Assembly: GCA_040377605.1 (NCBI GenBank)
Contig: JBEIOK010000090.1
Span: 1-10,683, forward strand
Length of the DNA stretch: 10,683 bases
Reading direction: 5' to 3'
DNA from: Solimonas sp040377605
GTDB taxonomy: Bacteria; Pseudomonadota; Gammaproteobacteria; Nevskiales; Nevskiaceae
Shown here one piece after another: positions 1-5,788 of this stretch. The translations under genes and the position numbers were made by a program. Each line of letters opens with the position of its first letter. Position 1 is the first letter of the stretch. The notes under the pieces were generated by a model that made no database searches, was not told the origin of the DNA, and was given only the letters and a program-made list of their open reading frames with translations.

Positions 1-47
1 AGCGTCAGGAACCGGCGCCGGCCGGGATCCACGCCTTGATTGCTCAT
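1..47 (-). CDS. petA: Ubiquinol-cytochrome c reductase Rieske iron-sulfur subunit, N-terminal fragment
   Basis: Only the first 15 codons plus two bases lie in the window; the gene continues past the left edge. The peptide MSNQGVDPGRRRFLT has the G-R-R-R-F-L-T twin-arginine motif of Tat substrates. The short 'VD..GRRRFLT' N-terminus right after the start is typical of proteobacterial Rieske proteins of the cytochrome bc1 complex, which are exported folded and stay anchored by the uncleaved signal helix. The ATG at 45-47 has an AGGGA ribosome binding site about 8 bases upstream (around 55-60). The [2Fe-2S] ligands are outside the window, so the identity rests on the N-terminal motif alone. Another Tat-exported protein is possible. 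Confidence 0.7.
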   Translation of the reverse strand, partial: MSNQGVDPGRRRFLT

Positions 48-209
48 TGAACAGTCCCTTCGAGGAGATGATTTTGAAACCGCTTGGATGCGGGTGCAGG
101 CGCCTGCCGAACCGGCATTGGGTAACGCGCCCCCAGCAAACTGCAACAGTATAGCGGCCCCGGCCACGCGGACGTAAGCGCTGGCGCCGCGTTTTTTGGG
201 GAAGGCGGC
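48..209. other. Intergenic spacer between the response regulator and petA
   Basis: This 162-base gap carries the petA ribosome binding site, the candidate -10 at 148-153 and a perfect 12-base palindrome GCAGGCGCCTGC at 96-107 inside the probable petA leader. I see no intrinsic terminator with a U-tract for the operon ending at 210. The T-run at 192-197 follows only a very short imperfect stem and reads on the wrong strand. No convincing small gene is present. Confidence 0.5.
148..176 (-). promoter_or_regulatory. Candidate sigma-70 promoter for petA
   Basis: On the minus strand a near-consensus -10 hexamer TATACT lies at 148-153. A poor -35 (TACGTC at 171-176, 17-base spacer, or TTACGT at 172-177 with 18) precedes it. 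Transcription would start near 141, giving a leader of roughly 95 bases to the petA ATG at 47. It fits the break between the response-regulator gene (ends at 210) and petA. The weak -35 is the main doubt. Confidence 0.4.
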
Positions 210-854
210 TCAGGACAGCAGGCCACGCAGGGCGGCGAAGCGCACGACTTCGGCGGTATTGCGCAGGGCCAGCTTCTCCATCATCCGGGCGCGATGGTTC
301 TCGGCCGTCTTGACGCCGATATCAAGAATCTGCGCGATTTCCTTGGTGGTCTTGCCCTGGATGACCAGATGAAAGGTCTCGCGCTCGCGCGCCGTCAGGC
401 TGGCGTAGGGGTCGGCGTTGATGTCGCGGCCGCGGTGCTGGCGCTCGGCCATCGCCTTGGTCGCTCGCGGACCGAAATAGGGCTTGCCACCATGGATCGA
501 CTTGATCGCCGTCATCAGCTCGGCGACCGAGGTGTCCTTGTTCAGGAAGCCGTGGGCGCCGGCGCGCAGGATCGGCAGGATGTACTCGTCCTCCTCATGC
601 ACTGTGAGCACCAGCGTGCGCGTGCCCGGCAACTCGGCGCGCACGCGCTTGACCACCTCCAGACCTGACAGGCGGGGCATCGAGATATCGGTGACGACGA
701 TATCCGGCTGCGTCTTCAACGCCAGGTTCATCGCGTCGAGGCCGTCGGCGGCCTGCGCCACGACCTGGCATTCCCCGGTCTCCTCGAGCATCGACACCAG
801 GCCTTCGCGGACGATGGTGTGGTCGTCTACGACCAGAAGGCGGATCGGGATCAT
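210..854 (-). CDS. NarL/FixJ-family response regulator (REC plus LuxR-type helix-turn-helix)
   Basis: A 214-residue cytosolic DNA-binding response regulator. The receiver domain (about 4-120) has the acidic pair D10-D11, phosphoacceptor D56 in VVTD, T84 and the switch lysine K106 in GFLNKD, so every residue needed for phosphotransfer is present. A linker (about 122-150) leads to a LuxR/GerE domain (about 150-212) starting with LTARERE at 153-159. Its recognition helix lies around KTAENHRARMMEKL (182-195). Its ATG overlaps the stop of the kinase gene by four bases (ATGA at 851-854). There is no clear ribosome binding site, so translational coupling is likely and the upstream kinase is the obvious partner. 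Family and architecture are certain; target genes are unknown. NarL, DegU, UhpA and GacA/UvrY share this layout, so no symbol is given. Confidence 0.93.
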   Translation of the reverse strand: MIPIRLLVVDDHTIVREGLVSMLEETGECQVVAQAADGLDAMNLALKTQPDIVVTDISMPRLSGLEVVKRVRAELPGTRTLVLTVHEEDEYILPILRAGAHGFLNKDTSVAELMTAIKSIHGGKPYFGPRATKAMAERQHRGRDINADPYASLTARERETFHLVIQGKTTKEIAQILDIGVKTAENHRARMMEKLALRNTAEVVRFAALRGLLS

Positions 855-1708
855 GAGCGGGAAGAGAAGGGCGAGGAAGGGTCTTCGACGTCTGCAGCGT
901 CCAGGGCGAGCATTAATTGGACCACAGTCCCCTCTCCTGGTGCCGAACGCAGCTCGATGCGTCCGCCAAAAAGCTCGGCGCGATCGCGCATGCCGCGCAG
1001 TCCGCCGCCGACGCGGCCTGGCGCGGCCATCTGGTTGGCATCGAAGCCTCGGCCCTGGTCCTCGACACGCAGGGTCAGCGTATGGCCGCGGCAGGCCAGC
1101 ACCACGCGCGCGCTGCGAGCCTCGCTGTGACGGATGACATTGGTCAGTGCTTCCTGGGTCACGCGAAATACCAGGGTCTCAACGTCCGGATGCAGGCGGC
1201 GCTCGTCGAGGCTGGACTGCACCTCGATGTTCAGCCCCGTGCGCTCGGCCAGCGTGCGGGCCAGCCAGGTCAAGGCGGGGTCCAGGCCCAGGTCATCGAG
1301 CAGAGTTGGGCGCAACAGGCGCGACAGCTCGCGCGTGTCGTGCAGGGCGCCGCGGGTCAGGTCGAGCGCGTCGGCCAGGCGGTGCAGCAGGCCGAGATTG
1401 CCGGCCAGCGTGGCGTCATCGACGATGCGCTGGACCTGATTGGCCAGTGCGGTTAGCGTCTGGCCAAGACCGTCGTGCAGCTCGCGCGCCAGACGTCGCC
1501 GCTCCTCTTCCTGGACATGCCAGACAGATTTGGCCAGTGTGCGAAAGCGTTTCTCGCTGCGAACGACCGACTGCAGCAGACGCTGATTGTCGACGGTCAG
1601 CTCATGGACCTGCCGCAGTACGGCCTGGCGGAAATCTTCAGCCTCGGCCAGCCGCAGTTCGGCAGCGGCAGGGGTGTCGCTGGCCGCCGGATCGCGCGCC
1701 CGCTCCAT
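851..1708 (-). CDS. Cytosolic sensor histidine kinase, NarX/DegS type (HisKA_3 plus HATPase_c)
   Basis: From the ATG at 1708 the protein has 285 residues. An N-terminal helical, probably coiled-coil stretch (about 15-65) leads into the dimerisation/phosphoacceptor domain, with H78 in the block RRRLARELHDGLGQ. The ATPase follows: N-box N190 in TQEALTNVIRH, G1 box DQGRGFD at 217-223, G2 box GGGLRGM at 235-241. H-box and ATPase type are those of NarX/DegS/UhpB kinases, which pair with NarL-type regulators such as the overlapping next gene. No transmembrane segment or PAS/GAF domain is present, so the signal probably comes from a partner; the GAF protein encoded just upstream is the best candidate. 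The start is uncertain: an in-frame GTG at 1774 adds 22 residues and overlaps the GAF gene by 58 bases. Neither start has a good ribosome binding site. I prefer the ATG, eight bases after the GAF stop. Confidence 0.9.
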   Translation of the reverse strand: MERARDPAASDTPAAAELRLAEAEDFRQAVLRQVHELTVDNQRLLQSVVRSEKRFRTLAKSVWHVQEEERRRLARELHDGLGQTLTALANQVQRIVDDATLAGNLGLLHRLADALDLTRGALHDTRELSRLLRPTLLDDLGLDPALTWLARTLAERTGLNIEVQSSLDERRLHPDVETLVFRVTQEALTNVIRHSEARSARVVLACRGHTLTLRVEDQGRGFDANQMAAPGRVGGGLRGMRDRAELFGGRIELRSAPGEGTVVQLMLALDAADVEDPSSPFSSRS

Positions 1709-1716
1709 GGAATGAA

Positions 1717-2349
1717 TCAGCCGGCCGACGGGGGCAGTGCGTTGAGTCGTGCTTCCAGCCGGCTCAGCGCGCACTGCTGGCTGGCAGCGGCCAATGCCAG
1801 TTCGGCCTGGCCGGCGAGCGCGCCCAGAATCTCGAAATCGAGTGCCGACAGCGCGCGCGGCTTCCTCTCGTTGAGCAGGACCAGCGCACCGCGCTGACGT
1901 GCGCCCAGTTCCAGCGGCAGGCTGACGACGGTCGGCGGCGGGATATCGCCGCTGGCGGGCGGCGGACAGGGCATCGGCAGCCCCGCAGGGTCGCCCAGAC
2001 CGATCTGGCGCTGGGCCAGCGCACAGTGAATCGATCTGGCCGCAAGCCCCAGCAGCGGGTCGAGGAGGTCACGCGGCCGCAGGCCGCGAATGCTGGCGAC
2101 TTCCAGCGTCGTTTCCTCGCGCAGCACCACGACAAAACCGCGGTCTGCTCCGATCAGGTCGCAGGCGGATCGCAGTGTGTTGTTCAGGATGGTGCGCGCA
2201 GGCTGGTCTTGCGCAATGTCATGCCAGCCCAGATCGAGTGAGCGGTGATCTGCCGAGCCCTGACGCCGGCTGCGGCCGGTGAGGCTCTTGCGGGTGATGC
2301 CAAGCACATCGCGCATGGGCGCGATGATGAAGCGTCGGGTCGCTGTCAC
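1717..2349 (-). CDS. GAF-domain protein, probable sensory module for the downstream kinase
   Basis: A 210-residue soluble protein. After a basic N-terminus (1-45), residues of about 48-190 fit a GAF fold. The signs are the helix ILNNTLRSACDLIGADRG, the strand FVVVLRE, a variable loop rich in proline (about 121-140), the strands TVVSLPLEL and GALVLLNER, and a closing helix from DFEILGALAGQAELALA. GAF domains bind small ligands or cofactors; the ligand cannot be told here. It has no enzymatic output domain. It is the first gene of the cassette and ends just before the kinase, so a role as separate input domain is inferred. The start is GTG at 2349, chosen because GGAGG lies five bases upstream (2355-2359) and just after the predicted sigma-54 transcription start. 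The nearby ATG at 2354 runs into a stop after two codons. An internal ATG (residue 12) is a less likely start. Confidence 0.8.
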   Translation of the reverse strand: MTATRRFIIAPMRDVLGITRKSLTGRSRRQGSADHRSLDLGWHDIAQDQPARTILNNTLRSACDLIGADRGFVVVLREETTLEVASIRGLRPRDLLDPLLGLAARSIHCALAQRQIGLGDPAGLPMPCPPPASGDIPPPTVVSLPLELGARQRGALVLLNERKPRALSALDFEILGALAGQAELALAAASQQCALSRLEARLNALPPSAG

Positions 2350-2378
2350 TGCATCCTCCAGCTTGAACCGTGGCAGCG

Positions 2379-2394
2379 AGCAAGCTCCATGCCA
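2379..2394 (-). promoter_or_regulatory. Sigma-54 (-24/-12) promoter of the GAF-kinase-regulator operon
   Basis: On the minus strand the sequence TGGCATG-GAGC-TTGCT matches the RpoN consensus TGGCAYR-N4-TTGCW at every defined position. The -24 GG is at 2393-2392 and the -12 GC at 2381-2380. Transcription would begin near 2368. That leaves a leader of about 19 bases containing the GGAGG (2355-2359) before the GTG start at 2349, so promoter, leader and start codon fit together. Assuming equal base frequencies, a match this good is expected about 0.01 times in both strands of a window this size. Such promoters need an NtrC-class activator, and one (PilR) is encoded directly upstream. Confidence 0.7.
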
Positions 2395-2404
2395 GGGGTG
2401 CCGT

Positions 2405-2420
2405 GACGGTCGTAACCGTC
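2405..2420. repeat. Inverted repeat upstream of the sigma-54 promoter
   Basis: GACGGT and ACCGTC (2405-2410 and 2415-2420) form a perfect 6-base dyad around a 4-base centre. It sits at about -37 to -52 relative to the predicted start of the GAF operon. It could be an operator, or a weak hairpin after pilR. No U-tract follows on the minus strand, so I do not call it a terminator. Confidence 0.35.
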
Positions 2421-2484
2421 GACGATCAGTATGGTGGGCAGGAGTGTATCAATCCGGTGCACGACCGCAAGGCGCCCGTGAAGT

Positions 2485-3810
2485 TCATTCTGATTCGTCT
2501 AGTCCCAGCTTCTTGATGCGATAGCGCAGCGCGCGAAACGACATGCCCAGCAATTCCGCGGCGCGGGTCTTGTTGTAGCGCGTCTTCTCCAGCGCTTCGC
2601 GGATGGCACGCTTCTCCATGGCCTCGATCTGGTTCTCCAGGCCGCTGCCGCCCGCGTTGGGCGGTGCGGCGCCGTCGCGCAGCTGCAGGTCGGCAACGTC
2701 AATGCGGCCGTCCTCGCAGAGCGTCATCGCGCGTTCCAGCACGTTCTCCAGTTCGCGCACATTGCCCGGGAATGGGTACTGACGCAGCGCGGCCAGGGCC
2801 GCGGCATCCAACGCCGGCGGTTGCGGTAGATCCATTTCTCGCCCCAGCCGCTCGAGGATGTGTTGCGCCAGCAACGGAATGTCCTGGGCACGGTCGCGCA
2901 GTGCGGGGGTGCGCACCTCGATCACATTGAGACGGTAGTAGAGGTCCTGGCGAAACTGCCCGCTGGCGACCAGCGCGGCAAGATGCTTGTGGGTGGCCGA
3001 GATCACCCGCACGTTGACCGAGACCTCGGCCTCGCTGCCCACCGGACGCACGGCGCGTTCCTGCAGGGCGCGCAGCAGCTTGACCTGCATGTGGGCGGGC
3101 AGGTCGGCCACCTCGTCAAGGAAGAGTGTGCCGTTCTCCGCGGCCTGAAACAGGCCCTGCTTGTCGCGGTGTGCGCCGGTGAAGCTGCCGCGCAGGTGGC
3201 CGAAGAACTCGCTTTCCATCAACTCGGCGGGAATCGCGCCGCAGTTGACGGGCACGAAGGGGCCGGCGGCGCGCGGTCCACGGGCATGGATCAGCTTGGC
3301 GACCAGCTCCTTGCCGGTACCGGATTCACCCGCGATATGGACCGGCGCCTGCGAGCGCGCGAGGCGTTCGACGAGACTGCGCAACTGGCGGATCGATTCA
3401 TGCTCGCCGAGCAGTCCGCCGCTGTCGGTGCCGGCCTCCCGCGGGCGCAGACGCAAGGCGGTATCCACCAGCTTGCGCAACATCGCCAGGTCCACGGGCT
3501 TGGAGACAAAATCGAAGGCACCGGCCTTGAGGCTCTCGACGGCGGCTTCGGCGTTGCCATGCGCGGTGATGACGGCGACCGGGGTCTGCGGAAACTGGCG
3601 CTGGATGTGCGAGACCAGCTCGATCCCGTTGCCATCGGGCAGACGCATGTCGGTGATGCACAGGTCGAAGCGCGAGGCGGCCAGACGGGCATGTGCCTCG
3701 GCGATCGTGGCGGCGGAATCGGTCGCGAGCCCCATGCGCGACAGTGCGATTTCGACCAGCTCCCGGATGTCCGGTTCGTCGTCAACGATCAGGATGTGGG
3801 CTTTGCTCAT
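2485..3810 (-). CDS. pilR: Type IV pilus response regulator PilR (NtrC-class sigma-54 activator)
   Basis: A 441-residue regulator. Receiver domain (about 4-118): D10/D11, phosphoacceptor D54, T82, K104. AAA+ sigma-54 interaction domain (about 135-370): Walker A GESGTGKE at 161-168, sigma-54 contact loop GSFTGA at 208-213, Walker B TLFLDE at 228-233, arginines in FRQDLYYRLN at 286-295, sensor II PGNVREL at 348-354. A Fis-type helix-turn-helix closes the protein (about 413-437). GSFTGA in place of the usual GAFTGA is, to my knowledge, normal for PilR. Order and length agree with PilR of Pseudomonas (about 445 residues), which activates pilA with RNA polymerase-sigma-54 when phosphorylated by PilS. 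Its ATG overlaps the pilS stop by four bases (3807-3810), indicating coupled translation. A different NtrC-type regulator is unlikely given the PilS partner. Confidence 0.93.
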   Translation of the reverse strand: MSKAHILIVDDEPDIRELVEIALSRMGLATDSAATIAEAHARLAASRFDLCITDMRLPDGNGIELVSHIQRQFPQTPVAVITAHGNAEAAVESLKAGAFDFVSKPVDLAMLRKLVDTALRLRPREAGTDSGGLLGEHESIRQLRSLVERLARSQAPVHIAGESGTGKELVAKLIHARGPRAAGPFVPVNCGAIPAELMESEFFGHLRGSFTGAHRDKQGLFQAAENGTLFLDEVADLPAHMQVKLLRALQERAVRPVGSEAEVSVNVRVISATHKHLAALVASGQFRQDLYYRLNVIEVRTPALRDRAQDIPLLAQHILERLGREMDLPQPPALDAAALAALRQYPFPGNVRELENVLERAMTLCEDGRIDVADLQLRDGAAPPNAGGSGLENQIEAMEKRAIREALEKTRYNKTRAAELLGMSFRALRYRIKKLGLDESE

Positions 3811-5420
3811 GCGGCGGGCAAGGGGGCGGGCGGGGCCGCGAACACGATGCGGAAGCAGGCGCCTCGTGGCCGCGGCAAGTAGCTTAGGCGGGCATGATTG
3901 TATTCGCAGAGTTCGCGTGACAGATAAAGCCCCAGACCGGTGCCGGCCTGATGCGTCGTGAAGAAGGGCTCGAACACGCGGTCACGCAACTCGGGCGGGA
4001 TGCCGGGGCCGTCGTCCGTGATATCCAGCCAGACGCCCTCGCCAGCGGCGCCGCTGCCTGCGCGCAGGCTGACATGTGCCGCGCTACCGGCATGCGATCC
4101 GTGTTCGAAGCTGTTGTCCCACAAGTTGAACAGCACCTGTTGCAGGTGATCGGGATCGAAGTGCACGACCAGGGTGGGTGGAACATCGAGCGTGGCCATC
4201 GCACGCGGCTGCTGGCCATGACTCTCCTGGTAGACCGCCAGTGTCTGCTGCAGCCAGCGCTGCAGCGGCAGGCCGATGCGCCGGGACGGGTCGCGCCGTG
4301 ATAGTTCCAGTACGTCGCGCACGATGCGATCGATGCGCACCGCATGTCGCTGCACCATGTCCAGCAATCGCCGATCCTCGCCAGCCAGGGCCGGAGACTC
4401 GGCCAGCAGTTGCCCGGCCTGCGTGATGGCCGCCAGAGGATTGCGGATTTCATGTGCGATGTTGGCAGACAGTCGCCCCAGCGCTGCCAGCTTCATCTGC
4501 AGGGCCTGCTCGCGCAGATGGGCTGCGTCCTCGAGCAAGATCAGCACCGGGGTCTCGCGGCCCCAGCCCAGATAGGTGAAGCGTGGAATCAGTTCACGCC
4601 CGCCATCGTGCTCGGTATAGGGCTCGGTGGCGCGCGGCGCGCCGGCGTGCCACTGCTGCAGCCGCGCAGCCAGACGCGGCAGGGTTTCTTCCAGTGCGCG
4701 CCCGGAGGTCGCGTCGGGCCCGAGCAGACGCCGGGTTGCCGCATTGACGGTGCGGATGCGGCGCTCGGCATCGACCACCAGCACGCCGGTCTGCATGGCC
4801 TCGATGATGTTCTCGTTGAGCCGCGACAGGTTGACGAATTCCGAACCGACGCGCTCGGCGACGGCCTCGCTGCGACGCGCGCGCTGCGCCACCGTGTTGG
4901 TCACCAGCGCACTGGCGAAGAAGGCCAGCCCTAGGAGCCCCGCCTGCGAGAACTCGCCACTGTCCAGGTACAGCGACTGGATCTGGCGCAGGCTTTCCTC
5001 GCCAAAGATCGCCAGGGTCGCGACTGCCGCATGCACGATGGCCATCCGAGGTGTCAGCACCAGACTGCAGCCCACCAGGGGTGTCAGGATCAGTACGCCC
5101 AGGCCGCTGGAGACCCCGCCGGTGATGTACACCAGCAGCGTCAGCAGCAGCAGATCGACGCCGAACTGGAGGTGGGCCTGCAGGCGCAGGGGCGGTGCGC
5201 GGGCGACCACCAGCAGCATGAACACCGTCGAAATCAGGGCGTAGATCAGACAGCCCCAGGAAAAGGCGGCCTGCGGCACCAGGTCGAAGAAATCCGGTGC
5301 AAACCCCGATCGGTAGAGCCCGTACAGCGTGGCCACCAGCAGCAGCCGGTAGGGGCCCAGCACACCCAGCACCCGCCAGTCCTCGGTGCGTGTCGGCAGT
5401 GAAATCAGGCCGACGCTCAT
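3807..5420 (-). CDS. pilS: Type IV pilus sensor histidine kinase PilS
   Basis: From the ATG at 5420 the protein has 537 residues, close to the roughly 530 of Pseudomonas PilS. About six hydrophobic helices fill residues 21-180 (near 21-40, 53-73, 86-102, 107-122, 126-142, 160-179), as in inner-membrane PilS. A PAS-like domain follows (about 200-305), then HisKA with H323 in AHEIRNPL. The HATPase has N436 in NLWDNS, G1 box DDGPGI at 469-474, F box FEPFF at 483-487 and G2 box GTGLGLYL at 493-500. It should phosphorylate PilR, encoded by the overlapping next gene. The reading frame stays open to 5645, but the extra 75 residues are arginine/alanine-rich, overlap the upstream small gene and precede the usual start of the family. 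I therefore use the ATG 25 bases after that gene's stop, although its ribosome binding site is weak. Confidence 0.92.
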   Translation of the reverse strand: MSVGLISLPTRTEDWRVLGVLGPYRLLLVATLYGLYRSGFAPDFFDLVPQAAFSWGCLIYALISTVFMLLVVARAPPLRLQAHLQFGVDLLLLTLLVYITGGVSSGLGVLILTPLVGCSLVLTPRMAIVHAAVATLAIFGEESLRQIQSLYLDSGEFSQAGLLGLAFFASALVTNTVAQRARRSEAVAERVGSEFVNLSRLNENIIEAMQTGVLVVDAERRIRTVNAATRRLLGPDATSGRALEETLPRLAARLQQWHAGAPRATEPYTEHDGGRELIPRFTYLGWGRETPVLILLEDAAHLREQALQMKLAALGRLSANIAHEIRNPLAAITQAGQLLAESPALAGEDRRLLDMVQRHAVRIDRIVRDVLELSRRDPSRRIGLPLQRWLQQTLAVYQESHGQQPRAMATLDVPPTLVVHFDPDHLQQVLFNLWDNSFEHGSHAGSAAHVSLRAGSGAAGEGVWLDITDDGPGIPPELRDRVFEPFFTTHQAGTGLGLYLSRELCEYNHARLSYLPRPRGACFRIVFAAPPAPLPAA

Positions 5421-5445
5421 GGCGGGCTCGCGGGCGGCGGCTGCT

Positions 5446-5658
5446 TCACTCGCTGCAGCGTCCGCAGCGACCGGAGGATGACAGCGTCCCTGCGGGCGCG
5501 TGGACGCCGCAAGCGACGCATCGCGCCATCGGCTCATAGCCGGGCGTCGGCGGCGCCGGCGGCGCATCCTCGTGCCGGATCTGGGGCTTGAAGCTCTTGT
5601 AGAGCTTCCAGATGAGCCAGACGGCACCCAGTAGCAGCAAGACACGGAATAGATTCAT
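5446..5658 (-). CDS. Small membrane-anchored CXXC protein, PP0621-like family
   Basis: A 70-residue protein. Residues 5-17 (RVLLLLGAVWLIW) form one N-terminal membrane helix, followed by a basic stretch and a proline-rich linker (33-43). The C-terminal segment has C47-X2-C50 and C65-X2-C68, a likely zinc ribbon. The pattern 'P M A R C x x C G V H x P' resembles short gammaproteobacterial proteins annotated as PP0621 family, whose function is unknown to me. The start is well supported: GAAGGA lies about seven bases before the ATG. It is the first gene of the probable operon with pilS (25-base gap) and pilR, and it diverges from sucC. A structural or signalling link to PilS is possible but not shown by the sequence. 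Confidence 0.75.
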   Translation of the reverse strand: MNLFRVLLLLGAVWLIWKLYKSFKPQIRHEDAPPAPPTPGYEPMARCVACGVHAPAGTLSSSGRCGRCSE

Positions 5659-5676
5659 GGGTCAATCCTTCTTTCG

Positions 5677-5702
5677 CATCAGTTTAAGCCGACAAACTGG
5701 TG
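5677..5702. repeat. Imperfect inverted repeat in the divergent pilSR/sucCD spacer
   Basis: CATCAGTTT (5677-5685) and AAACTGGTG (5694-5702) are complementary at eight of nine positions around an 8-base spacer. The inner six bases on each side are perfect. The dyad overlaps the candidate promoter of the pilS-side operon and lies upstream of the sucC promoter region. It could be a binding site for a dimeric regulator. I do not recognise the motif. Confidence 0.35.
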
Positions 5703-5709
5703 ATAAGAA
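5681..5709 (-). promoter_or_regulatory. Candidate sigma-70 promoter for the PP0621-like/pilS/pilR operon
   Basis: On the minus strand TAAACT (5681-5686) could be a -10, with TTCTTA (5704-5709) as -35 at a 17-base spacing. The leader to the ATG at 5658 would be only about 15-18 bases, which still contains the ribosome binding site. Both hexamers are imperfect. Support is mostly position: this is the only place a promoter for the operon can be. Confidence 0.3.
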
Positions 5710-5723
5710 TGTCAGCGTCATTT

Positions 5724-5752
5724 TTGCTTCCCGTTCTGCGCTGCGCGAGAAT
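5724..5752 (+). promoter_or_regulatory. Candidate sigma-70 promoter for sucCD
   Basis: TTGCTT (5724-5729) and GAGAAT (5747-5752) are spaced by exactly 17 bases on the plus strand. Transcription would start near 5759, about 30 bases before the sucC ATG. The hexamers match consensus at three and four of six positions, so this is a plausible but unproven promoter. Confidence 0.4.
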
Positions 5753-5788
5753 GCCGCGCGATCCACGATGAGCCCCTGAGGAAACGGC

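Noticed and set aside
178..198. GC stem followed by a T-run, possible plus-strand terminator
   Set aside because: The stem is only three or four pairs and no plus-strand gene ends here.
44..226. 60-codon minus-strand frame between the response regulator and petA
   Set aside because: It starts inside the response-regulator gene, runs over the petA promoter and ribosome binding site, and has no ribosome binding site of its own.
1147..2241. Plus-strand open frame of 364 codons opposite the GAF and kinase genes
   Set aside because: It lies antisense to two well-supported genes, has arginine/alanine/glutamine-rich composition typical of high-GC shadow frames, and shows no recognisable domain.
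2447..2452. TTGATA on the minus strand as a sigma-70 -35 for the GAF operon
   Set aside because: The only fair -10 (CATACT, 2428-2433) is just 13 bases away, too close. The sigma-54 site downstream fits much better.
3174..3191. GSFTGA instead of GAFTGA in the sigma-54 contact loop of PilR
   Set aside because: As far as I recall, PilR proteins commonly carry serine at this position, so it is not a defect.
2860..3882. Plus-strand open frame of 340 codons opposite pilR
   Set aside because: Fully antisense to pilR, whose motifs are intact. The translated product is low-complexity and matches no family I know.
5421..5645. 75-codon upstream extension of pilS in frame
   Set aside because: It overlaps the PP0621-like gene, is Arg/Ala-rich, and the family length and first membrane helix fit the ATG at 5420.
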